27,011 nt of DNA, from assembly GCA_955652345.1 (NCBI GenBank), contig CATPBV010000084.1:1-27011 (forward strand), given 5' to 3'. The stretch is from an uncultured Solirubrobacteraceae bacterium. Its GTDB lineage: Bacteria; Actinomycetota; Thermoleophilia; Solirubrobacterales; Solirubrobacteraceae. The notes under the pieces are model-generated. The model did no database searches and was not told the DNA's origin. It worked only from the letters and a program-made list of their open reading frames with translations. A program made the translations under genes and the position numbers. Of the stretch, positions 14,796 to 22,874 are shown one piece after another (within the stretch, counting starts at the first letter, position 1; every line of letters starts with the position of its first letter).

Positions 14796-16958
14796 TTAGG
14801 GACGCACGCCGATGAGCTCATCGAGCGCGCGAGCCAGGTGGGGTTCGAAGCGGCGGAGGTCGCGGACGTGGTCGCTCGCCAGTGCGGCGCCGACCGCGCC
14901 GTGGATCCGGATCGTGTCGCCGTCCGCGACGGCGTTGTCGAGGCGGCGCAGCACCTCCGGGTTGTGGTCGTCGGGGGCCTGCGGAGGCGGGCTTGGCGCC
15001 GAGCGCCTGACGCCGTCTGCGAACGCGAGATACCACGCGTGAAGCGCCGTCGCTTCGTGGTCGAGGACGGCAACTCGGCTCCACGCCCCGGTCTCTTCGG
15101 CGATCGTGGTCAGCGAGTGCGCGGCGAGCCGCAGGCGCGTCGCCCCCGTCACGAGCGTCGTGATGCTGTCTAGGTCGAGGCGTTCGCGCCCGGGCTCAGC
15201 GAGGAATTGCCGGTACGCATCGTCGAGCCGGTGGGCGGCGGCGACGGCCGCGGTGCGCTCGGCGCGAACATCGCTTGCCGAAGTCGCGGCAACCAGGTAA
15301 TCGGCGCTCGTGGCGTAGGCGTCAGCTGTGCTGTTGCGCAGGGCCGCTCTCGCCCCCCGCGGCCAGAACAGGAGGCCGACCCCGAGGCTTATCGCGAAGC
15401 CGATCGCCACGTCCTCGGCGCGCACGAGGCCGACCTTCCATCCGGTCGGCTGGATGATGTTGAACAGCACCATCAGCACGACTGTGAAACCCGCCTGTCC
15501 CGCGGCAAACGAGATCGCACGGGGCGCGAAGGTCGCGAGCATCACCGCGACTGGGAGAATGGCCCACAGAAGGCCGTGACTGGTGCCGATGGCGGCGACC
15601 AGGCCACCTCCGACGACGACGCCGGCGGCGGTGCCCGCGACCGCCTGGAGGATCGTCGAACCCGTGCCCAGGGCGTTCGAGCGAAGCACGGAGAGGGTCC
15701 CGAGCACCACCCAGAACGCGTGCTGCAACGACGCCCGCTGGGCGACATACACCGCGATCGTCAACGCAGCCGCGGCTCTGACGCTGTTTCTGAACCAGAC
15801 TGATCGCAGTCGGGTGTGGTCGGCCAGGAGCCTCGCGACCTCTCTCGGAGCGGACGGGCGGAGGCGTCGGCCCCAATCGGCTTCCGGTGCGGCTGAGCCT
15901 GTCGCCAGCAGAACGTTGACGCCGACCTCCCATGTGGCGTAGGAGAGTGCCCGGATCCTGAACGAGGGCTCGACCGCCGACACCAGGTCGAGGTCGTCAC
16001 GATCGCCGGGGAGTTCGCGGAGATCGTGGATCAGTGCCTTCATCCCGGCTTCGCGGGCTCGCACGAGTCGCTCGAGGTCTGGCTGCTCGTCGTCCCCTCG
16101 GAGTCTCCCGGCGCATGCCCGCAGCACGGCGCTCGCAGCCTCGAGCGCCTCATGGTTCTCCTCACGGCAGACATCGGGGTGGCTGCGCGCCTGCAGGAAG
16201 ACGATCGATCGCAGCCACTCGAGCTCCTCGACCAGAAACGCGAGCGCCTTCGTTGCGCCGGTGGCGCCCGTAGGGCGGTACGGCGCGGCGACGAAGCGCT
16301 CGCGAAGTGCGGCCACGGCTTCTCTTACCTCGGTGACACCGGTCGCCAGCGACGCGTCCCGATCGATCTCGGCCTGCAGCAGGTCGGCGATGGCCTCGCA
16401 CACCCTGGCGGCCGCAGGGCGGAGCGCCGGCCGCCGGCGCGGCGGCCACAGCAGCATCACCGCGGCGATCGCCGCGGCGCAGGCCAGCGCCCATCCTTCG
16501 AGGCGCGCCGGAATCGCTGACGGCGGGGCCGGAACGTTGAGCGCAAGGATCAGGCTGAGCAGGGCGGCGAACGAGCCGGCGGCGAAGTAGCGGTTGATGA
16601 GCCCGGAGAACAGGATCGTGAACCCGACGAGCGCCATCACGGTCACGGCCGCCAAAGAGCTTCTCGAGCACAGCGTGCCCAGCGAGATGAGCGCGGCGCC
16701 CACGCCCGCGAGCGCAAGGTAGGCCCGTAACCGGGTGTGTGGCGGCCCCTCGAAGTCCGCCAGGACCAGCACCGAGAACGACCCGAACGCGGTGAAGACG
16801 GTCGCCTGCGGCTGGCCGATCACGTTGTCGGCGAACGCGAACACAGCTGGCATGACGATCGCTGCACGTACGGCGTTCTTCAGCGACGCGCGTTCGGGGT
16901 CGTGAACCCGGAGCTGCCGCGGGATCGACGCGAGACGTGAAGATGCCACCAGAGCCAC
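14796..16958 (-). CDS. FUSC-family transporter (aromatic acid / fusaric acid efflux type)
   Basis: The protein has 720 residues with the duplicated layout of FUSC (fusaric acid resistance / aromatic acid exporter) proteins. A first block of about six TM helices (about 27-172) is followed by a cytoplasmic helical domain (about 180-385). A second TM block (about 390-535) includes QHAFWVVLGTLSVLRSNA, a stretch typical of the family, and FWPRG at its end. A second cytoplasmic helical domain (about 540-720) closes the protein. Family members export organic acids or aromatic compounds. No membrane-fusion protein partner is nearby, as expected outside didermic Gram-negatives. The start is GTG 16958, with GTG 16949 as an alternative. 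The substrate cannot be predicted. Confidence 0.88.
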   Translation of the reverse strand: MALVASSRLASIPRQLRVHDPERASLKNAVRAAIVMPAVFAFADNVIGQPQATVFTAFGSFSVLVLADFEGPPHTRLRAYLALAGVGAALISLGTLCSRSSLAAVTVMALVGFTILFSGLINRYFAAGSFAALLSLILALNVPAPPSAIPARLEGWALACAAAIAAVMLLWPPRRRPALRPAAARVCEAIADLLQAEIDRDASLATGVTEVREAVAALRERFVAAPYRPTGATGATKALAFLVEELEWLRSIVFLQARSHPDVCREENHEALEAASAVLRACAGRLRGDDEQPDLERLVRAREAGMKALIHDLRELPGDRDDLDLVSAVEPSFRIRALSYATWEVGVNVLLATGSAAPEADWGRRLRPSAPREVARLLADHTRLRSVWFRNSVRAAAALTIAVYVAQRASLQHAFWVVLGTLSVLRSNALGTGSTILQAVAGTAAGVVVGGGLVAAIGTSHGLLWAILPVAVMLATFAPRAISFAAGQAGFTVVLMVLFNIIQPTGWKVGLVRAEDVAIGFAISLGVGLLFWPRGARAALRNSTADAYATSADYLVAATSASDVRAERTAAVAAAHRLDDAYRQFLAEPGRERLDLDSITTLVTGATRLRLAAHSLTTIAEETGAWSRVAVLDHEATALHAWYLAFADGVRRSAPSPPPQAPDDHNPEVLRRLDNAVADGDTIRIHGAVGAALASDHVRDLRRFEPHLARALDELIGVRP

Positions 16959-17052
16959 ACGGGTAGGATGCCGACATGCGGCTCAGGAGGCTTGCCGCGG
17001 CGCGAGTGCTTATCGAGCTGCAGCTCTGCCCTTGAGCGGCAGTCAGGCAGCC

Positions 17053-17137
17053 CTAGTGTCGCGAGTCATAAATTCGGCGACACCGACAGCCGCCAGGGGC
17101 GGCTCGAATGGCGTCCAATTATGACTGGGGACACTAG
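17053..17137. mobile_element. MITE-like 85-bp inverted-repeat element flanked by TA
   Basis: The sequence at 17053-17073 (starting CTAGTGTC, later AGTCATAA) is repeated in inverted orientation at 17117-17137 (ending GACACTAG). The arms are about 21 bases with a few mismatches. Each outer end has a TA dinucleotide (17054-17055 and 17135-17136), as expected for TA target-site duplication by IS630/Tc1-mariner transposases. Between the arms is a perfect hairpin (AGCCGCC 17088-17094, loop AGG, GGCGGCT 17098-17104). There is no coding capacity, so a transposase would have to act in trans. The right end supplies the TAG stop codon of the propeller gene. The alternative is a plain transcription-terminating hairpin; the TA-bounded long arms favour a mobile element. 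Confidence 0.6.
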
Positions 17138-18465
17138 TGAATCGGCACCAGGTGGTAGCTGACGCCGCCGTCGATCGTGTAGTAGAGCTGCTCGTTGCCC
17201 GGCGAGGAGCCCGTCGGGAATCCGAGCGCGACACCGTGGGTCGCGTCCGTGAACCCCAGGTACTCCCACGTCAGGCCATGTGGGCCGACGGGTGAGTAGT
17301 TCGCCCCCCCGTCGGTGGTGCGGAAGAGCTGCTGGTAGCCCACGACCGCCGTCGACGAAGAGGCAGCGGCGAACGGCGCCGAGTTCGGCTCCGGCCCGAT
17401 CCCGGCCCCGCCGAGCCCGACCCCGCCTGTGCTTGCCTGTGGAGCCCCGGCGAATGTCTGGCCGCCGTTGGTGGAGCGCCAAACCGCGCTGTCCATCCCG
17501 GTCGCGCAGTGAGCCCACACGACCGGCGGAGCCTGCTCCTCGAAGTCGCACGGCAGGCCCGATGGCGCTGGATAGCGAGAGAAGGTCCGGCCACCGTCGT
17601 GTGAGACCACCACCCTGTCGCGGTACTGGGTGAACAGGTCGTTCCCGTGCGCCCACAGCCCTCCGGCGACGTCCGCGAAGGCAGGTAGCGCCACCCAGCG
17701 CTCGGCGGTCGTCGGCGAGCTCCACAGGCGCCCGACGCCGTTGGCGCCAGCGACTATCGCGTACACGGTGGATGAGGAGATCGAGATGTTGGTCACGGAT
17801 CCGCCGAGGCCGAGCTGGCGCCAGCTCTGCCCGCCATCGTGCGTGACGTACAACGACGGGCCATAGGCATAGGCGTCGTTCGCATCCGCGAAGCGCAGCT
17901 CCGAAATCCCTGGCATGCCGCTCCCGGGGCTCACCAGGGGAGCCCAGGGTGCCGGGATCCCGACGAAGCTCTGCCCGCCGTCGGTTGTTCGGACGATCGA
18001 GCTGCACGGCGGCTTCGAACACGACGCGTTGCCGAGCATCCACCAGCTCAGCTCGCCGGTCGCGGTGAACGACTGCGGCACGAACCCCGCCGGGACGGGA
18101 CCGACGACGGTTGTCGTCGTCACCGTCGTGGTTGCCGTTCCCGAACGGGATGGCTTGTGGTGATGTCTCGCGGGCTTTCGCGAGCCGTGGTGCGCGAGGG
18201 CGACCCGGTTGGGGGCAGGATGCGCGGGCGGCGACGCGTTCAACCCCAGCAGCACCCCGACGACCGCGGCGACCACCGCGAACCCGGCGGCGAAGGCGAG
18301 AAACTCGGTGCGGAACCGTCGAGGGGGAGGGTCGCCATTCGGCGACGGCCCGCCCGCGGCGCCGGCGTCCGGACGGAGCGGGACGAGCGCGAGCAGGCGG
18401 CGATGCGCCCCCTGCTGGGTCAGCTTGACCAGCTGAGCTTCGACCTTGTCCAGGTAGTCATCCAT
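17134..18465 (-). CDS. Membrane-anchored Asp-box beta-propeller protein paired with ECF sigma factor
   Basis: The 443-residue protein has a cytoplasmic N-terminus (about 1-52), one TM helix (about 54-75), a Thr/Pro/His-rich linker, and an extracytoplasmic domain (about 130-443) of BNR/Asp-box repeats. At least six repeats are visible: RTTDGGQSF, VTHDGGQSW, SHDGGRTF, STNGGQTF, RTTDGGANY and TIDGGVSY. This predicts a six- or seven-bladed sialidase/sortilin/YCF48-like propeller; no sialidase catalytic residues were identified. The start overlaps the upstream sigma gene by eight bases, so the pair is translationally coupled. I infer an anti-sigma or sensor role, with the propeller reading an external signal and the N-terminus holding the sigma factor. 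No ZAS zinc motif is seen in the cytoplasmic part. The stop codon lies in the adjacent mini-element, so a few original C-terminal residues may have been lost. Confidence 0.8.
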   Translation of the reverse strand: MDDYLDKVEAQLVKLTQQGAHRRLLALVPLRPDAGAAGGPSPNGDPPPRRFRTEFLAFAAGFAVVAAVVGVLLGLNASPPAHPAPNRVALAHHGSRKPARHHHKPSRSGTATTTVTTTTVVGPVPAGFVPQSFTATGELSWWMLGNASCSKPPCSSIVRTTDGGQSFVGIPAPWAPLVSPGSGMPGISELRFADANDAYAYGPSLYVTHDGGQSWRQLGLGGSVTNISISSSTVYAIVAGANGVGRLWSSPTTAERWVALPAFADVAGGLWAHGNDLFTQYRDRVVVSHDGGRTFSRYPAPSGLPCDFEEQAPPVVWAHCATGMDSAVWRSTNGGQTFAGAPQASTGGVGLGGAGIGPEPNSAPFAAASSSTAVVGYQQLFRTTDGGANYSPVGPHGLTWEYLGFTDATHGVALGFPTGSSPGNEQLYYTIDGGVSYHLVPIH

Positions 18466-19045
18466 CTTGCTCTGCCTTCTCGAGTTGTTGACGTACGCGC
18501 GCGAGCCCCCGGCTGACGCGCTTACGAACCACCATCTCCGAGCACTCGAGCTCGTCGGCGATCTCGCGGTAGCTGCGCTCCTTGATCACGCGGGAATGCA
18601 CGGCGTCGCGCTCGTCCGCGGGCAGGAGCGCGAGCAGCCTCGTCAGCTGCCCGGCGCCGCGGTCCGCGACCGCCTCTATCCGCTCGAAGTCGTCCTCCTC
18701 GAATGCGACCGCCTCGTAACCGAGCCGTCGCCTGGCTCGGGCTTCGATCCGCCCGCGGCGGCAGCTCATCAGCAGCTTGTTCCTGGCGATTCCGATCACC
18801 CACGGAGCGGCGGAGGCTCCCTGCGGTCGGTAGCGATTCGCGGCGAGCAGAACCGCGGCGAACACCTCGGCGGCGAGGTCGCCGGCCGCTTCCGGGTCGC
18901 CGGTCTCGCGCATCAGGAATGCGAGGACGGCGGGAAGGTGGCGTCGGTAGAAGATCGAGAAGGCGGCGCCGTCGCGCGCGGCGATCGCCGACAGGAGATC
19001 GCTGTCGGAGGACCGATCGAGAACCTGTCGCTGTGCCGCCACCAT
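18458..19045 (-). CDS. ECF-family RNA polymerase sigma factor
   Basis: The protein has 195 residues, the normal length of an ECF (group 4) sigma-70. Region 2 is seen in AFSIFYRRHLPAVLAFL and AAEVFAAVLLAANRYRP, followed by the APWVIGIARNKL segment, which binds the -10 element. Region 4 is seen in LPADERDAVHSRVI, then YREIADELECSEMVVRKRVS, the -35-binding helix-turn-helix. The region 2-4 linker is acidic. The ATG at 19045 has a purine-rich AAGGGG close upstream (minus strand), a tight but usable spacing. The downstream gene overlaps it and encodes a membrane propeller protein, the probable regulator. The 52-base gap behind it (19046-19097) shows no convincing ECF-type promoter, so autoregulation cannot be claimed. 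Confidence 0.93.
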   Translation of the reverse strand: MVAAQRQVLDRSSDSDLLSAIAARDGAAFSIFYRRHLPAVLAFLMRETGDPEAAGDLAAEVFAAVLLAANRYRPQGASAAPWVIGIARNKLLMSCRRGRIEARARRRLGYEAVAFEEDDFERIEAVADRGAGQLTRLLALLPADERDAVHSRVIKERSYREIADELECSEMVVRKRVSRGLARVRQQLEKAEQDG

Positions 19046-19097
19046 CGCCCCTTAATTGCTCGGCTGTCGATCCTGTGACCGCGAAGCGAGCACGCGA

Positions 19098-20015
19098 TCA
19101 CTCGGCAACTTGCCGGAGCCGCGCATCGATCGCGCCGGCCACCACCGCGGCCCCGGCGGCGCCCATCACGATCGTGTAGTGATTGACGCCGGCGACAGCG
19201 ATCGCCTGCCGCCGCGACGGCGCCTCCGAGGCCCACGCCTGCACCACCGCCAGAGACTGCATCGGGTTGGGATCGTTCAGCAGCCCGCGCGGAGCGCACA
19301 GCAGCTGCGCCGGAACCGTAAGCCGGTGCGCCGGCTTGCCCATCTCGAGCATCTCGGCGGCATCGCCGCGGACGGACGCCTCGCTGACCGACGAACGCAG
19401 CTCAGGCTCCTCGCCGATCAGATCGTGGTCGGCGTAGGCGACGAGGTCTTCGTCGAGGACGTCGCCGCCGGCGACCGCCGGGTGCCGGCGCCACCACTCG
19501 TGGTACGCCTCCCGCGTCGGGAACGCGATGTTGAGCCGCGCGAGCGCCGGACCGAGGAAGGCGTCGAGGAACTCCTGCGGGTCGACCCCCTCGATCCCCG
19601 GGATCGTGAGACCGCCATCGACGAGCACGAGCGCCGACACGCGCTCAGGATGATCGACCGCGAGCCGCGCGACGATGTATGCCCCCAGCGAGTGCCCGAC
19701 CAGGAGGGTGCGGTCGAGCTCGAAGCGATCGAGCACCGCGAGCAGGTCGCGTACGTGCGAGGCGATCCCGCACGGGCCGCCGAGCCCATTGCTGCGTCCA
19801 CGCCCGCGCAGATCCGGTGCAACGAGCTCGGCCCGCCCGTCGAGCTCTCGCGCCACCGCGAGCCACGCACGGCTGGTCGCGGTGATGCCGTGTACGGCCA
19901 GGACCTTCGGCGGGCTCGCCGCCGACCCCCGGCCGCCGCGCGCTCGGATCGCGAATGCGGCTAGCTTGCCGCCTTCGACACCGACGTCATGTCTCTCGAT
20001 CTCCGACGAGCTCAT
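19098..20015 (-). CDS. Alpha/beta-hydrolase fold enzyme
   Basis: The protein has 305 residues from ATG 20015 (MSSSEIERHDVGV); the open frame extends further but that part lies inside the permease gene and has no homology. Classic alpha/beta-hydrolase features follow: oxyanion region VHGITATSRAW (41-51), DLRGRGRS (68-75), nucleophile elbow GHSLG with Ser109, a helical cap (about 135-225) containing EWWRRHP, and C-terminal His279 (GVNHYT). The acid is probably D248. The closest texture is to epoxide hydrolase, haloperoxidase-like or lactonase members of the family; the substrate is unknown. It overlaps the TSUP permease gene upstream by 29 bases and is followed after 52 bases by the sigma factor gene, so all may share a transcript. 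Confidence 0.88.
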   Translation of the reverse strand: MSSSEIERHDVGVEGGKLAAFAIRARGGRGSAASPPKVLAVHGITATSRAWLAVARELDGRAELVAPDLRGRGRSNGLGGPCGIASHVRDLLAVLDRFELDRTLLVGHSLGAYIVARLAVDHPERVSALVLVDGGLTIPGIEGVDPQEFLDAFLGPALARLNIAFPTREAYHEWWRRHPAVAGGDVLDEDLVAYADHDLIGEEPELRSSVSEASVRGDAAEMLEMGKPAHRLTVPAQLLCAPRGLLNDPNPMQSLAVVQAWASEAPSRRQAIAVAGVNHYTIVMGAAGAAVVAGAIDARLRQVAE

Positions 20016-20934
20016 CTTGCGGTGGATCGACCAACACGGCATCGTGGGCGGGCCCCGCAACGGCTGGTCGAATCCACGGCCGAGCGTACGCCAACCACGC
20101 CGACCCGGCCACCAGGAGCACGCCACAGAGGATCCAGCCGAGCTCGGTCGCGCCGATCCCGACGTACTTCAGGCCCGAGGCGAAGATCACGAACGCGATC
20201 GCGGGGCGGACGTAGCGATCCGGAACGCTCGAGGAGAGGAGTGAGCCGACGAGCACGGCCGGGACGCTGCCGATGATCAGAGAGGCGGTCAGCCCGAACG
20301 AGACGTGGCCGAACACCAGCGCCCCGAGCGCTGCAGACAGCGTCAGCGGGACCGCCTGAGTGAGATCGGTGCCGACAAGCTGGTTGGCGCCGATCGTGGG
20401 GTATACGAACAGCAGCAGGACGATCATCAGCGACCCCGACCCAACCGAGGTCATCCCGACAATCACCCCGCCGACGACGCCGATCGCGATCGTCGCAAGC
20501 GGGCGCGGGCGGAGATCAACCACCTTCGCGGTCCGGGCGACCCCGGCGCGACGATCGAGCACGAAGCGCAGGGCCATTGCGCCGGCGCCGACGAGCAGAG
20601 CGATGCCGAGCGCGACTTCGATGTTGTCCTGGGCCGATTTGGCGTGTCCCAGCAGGTGCAGCAGGTATGCGCCGAGGAACGCCGCGGGCACCGATCCGAT
20701 CACCATCCAGCGAACGAGGCGTAGGTTGACGGTGCCGGCGCGCAGGTGCACCGCCGCCCCCACGGGACGCATCAGGAACGCCGCGACGAGATCGCTCGAG
20801 ATCGCGGTCGAGGGCGTCACCCCGAACAGGAGGATCAGCATCGGGGTCATCAGCGCCCCGCCACCGGCGCCCGTCATGCCGACAAGCAGCCCGACGATCG
20901 CGCTGCCCAGCACGATGTATGGATCGACGTGCAT
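19987..20934 (-). CDS. TSUP (TauE/SafE) family permease
   Basis: The protein has 315 residues from ATG 20934 (MHVDPYIVLG); the frame is open to 21036 but the extra residues are polar and overlap the Crp gene. It has eight or so hydrophobic helices in two homologous halves, each opening with a glycine-rich TSUP signature: GLLVGMTGAGGGALMTPMLI and GVIVGMTSVGSGSLMIVLLL. TauE/SafE proteins export sulfite, sulfoacetate or related C2 sulfur anions. No sulfur-metabolism gene is adjacent, so the substrate is open. The C-terminal tail (after about 285) is hydrophilic and overlaps the hydrolase start by 29 bases. A candidate promoter sits directly before the start. The gene follows a Crp-type regulator on the same strand, the likely controller. 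Confidence 0.88.
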   Translation of the reverse strand: MHVDPYIVLGSAIVGLLVGMTGAGGGALMTPMLILLFGVTPSTAISSDLVAAFLMRPVGAAVHLRAGTVNLRLVRWMVIGSVPAAFLGAYLLHLLGHAKSAQDNIEVALGIALLVGAGAMALRFVLDRRAGVARTAKVVDLRPRPLATIAIGVVGGVIVGMTSVGSGSLMIVLLLFVYPTIGANQLVGTDLTQAVPLTLSAALGALVFGHVSFGLTASLIIGSVPAVLVGSLLSSSVPDRYVRPAIAFVIFASGLKYVGIGATELGWILCGVLLVAGSAWLAYARPWIRPAVAGPAHDAVLVDPPQDELVGDRET

Positions 20935-20943
20935 CCGATCGGA

Positions 20944-20972
20944 AATATGACTAACTAGATCGAGATAATCAA
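20944..20972 (-). promoter_or_regulatory. Candidate promoter of the TSUP permease gene
   Basis: Reading the minus strand, TTGATT (20972-20967) and CATATT (20949-20944) are separated by 17 bases, each matching the sigma-70 consensus at four of six positions. They lie in a markedly AT-rich island (about 20941-20975) within otherwise GC-rich DNA. The -10 ends nine bases before the ATG, implying a leaderless or near-leaderless transcript. The overlapping TGAcTA-N12-TAaTCA is an imperfect inverted repeat that could be a Crp-type operator. Evidence is by eye only. Confidence 0.35.
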
Positions 20973-21004
20973 ATCGCGAGCCGTCTGTCCGCTGCTCGAC
21001 GAGC

Positions 21005-21721
21005 TCAATCCACCGCCAGCTCGCCCGGCGGCCCACCCGACAGGACCCACACTTCTCCGTCGAAGCGCACCAGTCCGAGCTTGCTGAGCCGGGTCAGCGC
21101 GCTGGTGACGGTGGGGCGGCGGGCGGCGACCAGGTCGGCGAGTACCGCGTGGGTGAGCCGCAGCGGCAGGACCGTGCCGTCCGGGCGCACTCGCCCCCAC
21201 CGGCTCGCGAAGTGCCACAGCAGCATGCGCAGGCGAATGTCGACGCGCGCCTGGTGGATGATCGCGAGTTGCACCGCGAAGTTGCGACTTCGCTCGATCG
21301 CGAGTGCCAGGAGCGCTCCGACGAGCTCCGGATAGCGAGCCGCCTTGGCCATGAAGGTCTCGTCCAGGACCGCAATTCGGGTCGGCTCGACCACCGACCA
21401 GCTCGTCTTCAGCGGTAGCGTGGAGTCATCCAGCTCGAGCTGCCAGGGCCGTAGCAGGTCGCCTTCCCCCAGCAGCTCCGCGCCGGTGCGCCCATCGATG
21501 CCGACACGGCGGACCATCAGCCCTGATAGCACCAGGAGCCCGATCGTGCCGTCTGGCGCCACGCTGCGCTCGACCTCCCAGCTGCCGGGCGCGAGGCGCA
21601 GCTCGGGCGCCACGCATTCCGAGATCGCCCTGTCCCTCGGCCCGCTGGGGACCCATTCTGCGAGCTCGGGCACTTCGCGGAGCACGTGACACAGCGTGGG
21701 GGAGAGAGTGCCCACCGACAC
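21005..21721 (-). CDS. Crp/Fnr-family transcriptional regulator
   Basis: The protein has 238 residues. The N-terminal part (about 38-125) is a cyclic-nucleotide-binding-like beta roll with PGSWEVERSVAPDGTIGLLV and GLMVRRVGIDGRTGAELLGE. The long dimerisation helix covers about 130-170. The C-terminal winged HTH (about 175-232) includes LTHAVLADLVAARRPTVTSA, then LTRLSKLGLVRF. The cAMP-binding phosphate cassette of classical Crp (GExARSA) is absent, and no FNR-type N-terminal cysteine cluster is seen, so the ligand, if any, is different. The start is GTG 21721. A perfect 6+1+6 palindrome overlaps it. The TSUP gene follows after 70 bases on the same strand, and pfk diverges 65 bases away. Confidence 0.88.
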   Translation of the reverse strand: MSVGTLSPTLCHVLREVPELAEWVPSGPRDRAISECVAPELRLAPGSWEVERSVAPDGTIGLLVLSGLMVRRVGIDGRTGAELLGEGDLLRPWQLELDDSTLPLKTSWSVVEPTRIAVLDETFMAKAARYPELVGALLALAIERSRNFAVQLAIIHQARVDIRLRMLLWHFASRWGRVRPDGTVLPLRLTHAVLADLVAARRPTVTSALTRLSKLGLVRFDGEVWVLSGGPPGELAVD

Positions 21722-21729
21722 ACTGTGTC
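21717..21729. promoter_or_regulatory. Palindrome GACACA-C-TGTGTC over the Crp-type gene start
   Basis: A perfect inverted repeat with six-base arms covers the regulator's GTG start codon and faces the pfk gene. Its right arm CTGTGTCA (21723-21730) has an inverted copy TGACACAG at 21687-21694 inside the regulator gene. Such spacing would suit autoregulation, or joint control of regulator and pfk. No experimental or comparative support is visible here, and short palindromes arise by chance. Confidence 0.3.
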
Positions 21730-21786
21730 AAAAGGCATGGCGAGCGCTGGCGGTCGGCGATCCCAGGCTCGTAGCATGTCCGCGCG

Positions 21787-22821
21787 ATGCGTATCGGTGT
21801 GCTCACCGGCGGCGGCGACTGCCCAGGGCTGAACGCGGTCATCCGGTCGGTCGTCCGCAAGGCGATCGACGGCTACGGAGATCAGGTGGTCGGCTTTCGC
21901 GACGGCTGGCGCGGGGTCCTGGAGGACTCCTGTCATGAGCTGACCGTCGAGTCGACGCGGGGCATCCTGCCCCGGGGGGGCACGATCCTCGGCAGCTCCC
22001 GCACGAACCCATACAAGCGCGACGACGGCGCGGCCCAGGTCCGCGCCACGCTCGACCTGCACGAGCTCGACGGCCTGATCGCGATCGGCGGGGAGGACAC
22101 GCTCGGGGCGGCAAACCGCCTGCACGCCGACGGCGTGAACGTGATCGGGGTGCCGAAGACGATCGACAACGACCTGGGCGCCACTGACGTCACCTTCGGG
22201 TTCGATACCGCGCTCCAGGTCGCCACCGATGCGATCGACCGGCTGCATACGACGGCCGAGAGCCACAACCGGATCCTCGTGGTCGAGGTGATGGGCCGAA
22301 GCGCGGGATGGATCGCGCTCCACTGCGGCCTTGCGGGCGGTGCCGACGTGATCCTGATTCCGGAGATCCCGTTCGACATCGATGAGGTCTGCGGGCTGAT
22401 CCGCCGCCGTCACGAACGCGGGCGCTACTTCTCGATCGTCGTGGCAGCCGAGGGCGCCACCCCGAAGGAGGGGACGACCATGACCGTTGACGCGGGCGCC
22501 TCGGTAGACGAGTTCGGCCATGTCAGGCTCGGCGGGATCGGGCGGCAGCTCGAGCGCGCGATCGAGGAGCGCACGGGCTTCGAGACCCGTGCCACCGTGC
22601 TCGGCCACGTGCAGCGGGGGGGCACCCCGACCGCTTTCGACCGGGTGCTGGCGACGCGGCTCGGACTCGCAGCGATCGACGCTGCCCACGACGGCGCATG
22701 GGGGATGATGACGGCGCTCCGTGCCACCCAGATCGAGCTTGTGGCGCTGGCCGACGCGGTCGCGGAGGTGCGCCGGGTCCCGGTCGGCGAATATCGGCGC
22801 TACGGCGTTCTGTTCGGTTAA
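21787..22821 (+). CDS. pfkA: 6-phosphofructokinase, probably pyrophosphate-dependent
   Basis: This 344-residue group-A phosphofructokinase phosphorylates fructose 6-phosphate to fructose 1,6-bisphosphate in the cytosol. The N-terminus is MRIGVLTGGGDCPGLNAVIR. The catalytic PKTIDNDL (123-130; base Asp127), VEVMGRSAGWIAL (substrate Met/Gly/Arg), EGATP and the late GHVQRGGTPTAFDR are all present. The numbering happens to match the E. coli enzyme. The phosphoryl-donor site reads GGEDT with Asp104, and Lys124 replaces Gly. In this family Asp104 plus Lys124 marks pyrophosphate use, whereas Gly104 marks ATP use, so PPi is the predicted donor. The ATG at 21787 is 65 bases from the divergent Crp-type gene. 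Transketolase follows 53 bases downstream on the same strand, and a transaldolase/isomerase gene follows that, a sugar-phosphate operon. Confidence 0.92.
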   Translation: MRIGVLTGGGDCPGLNAVIRSVVRKAIDGYGDQVVGFRDGWRGVLEDSCHELTVESTRGILPRGGTILGSSRTNPYKRDDGAAQVRATLDLHELDGLIAIGGEDTLGAANRLHADGVNVIGVPKTIDNDLGATDVTFGFDTALQVATDAIDRLHTTAESHNRILVVEVMGRSAGWIALHCGLAGGADVILIPEIPFDIDEVCGLIRRRHERGRYFSIVVAAEGATPKEGTTMTVDAGASVDEFGHVRLGGIGRQLERAIEERTGFETRATVLGHVQRGGTPTAFDRVLATRLGLAAIDAAHDGAWGMMTALRATQIELVALADAVAEVRRVPVGEYRRYGVLFG

Positions 22822-22874
22822 GGGGATCCGATTATGCTGCCGGTCGTGCCTCGCCCAGCTCGGATCCCAGGCTC

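Noticed and set aside
16976..17035. A 19-codon ORF on the + strand (MRLRRLAAARVLIELQLCP) divergent from the FUSC gene
   Set aside because: No ribosome binding site, no homology I recognise, and no attenuator structure to support a leader peptide; a nearby 12-base palindrome (GAGCTGCAGCTC, 17015-17026) is short and could be chance.
20016..20126. N-terminal extension of the alpha/beta hydrolase to 20126
   Set aside because: The added 37 residues are Trp/Arg/Pro-rich without homology and lie inside the permease coding sequence; ATG 20015 gives a normal hydrolase start.
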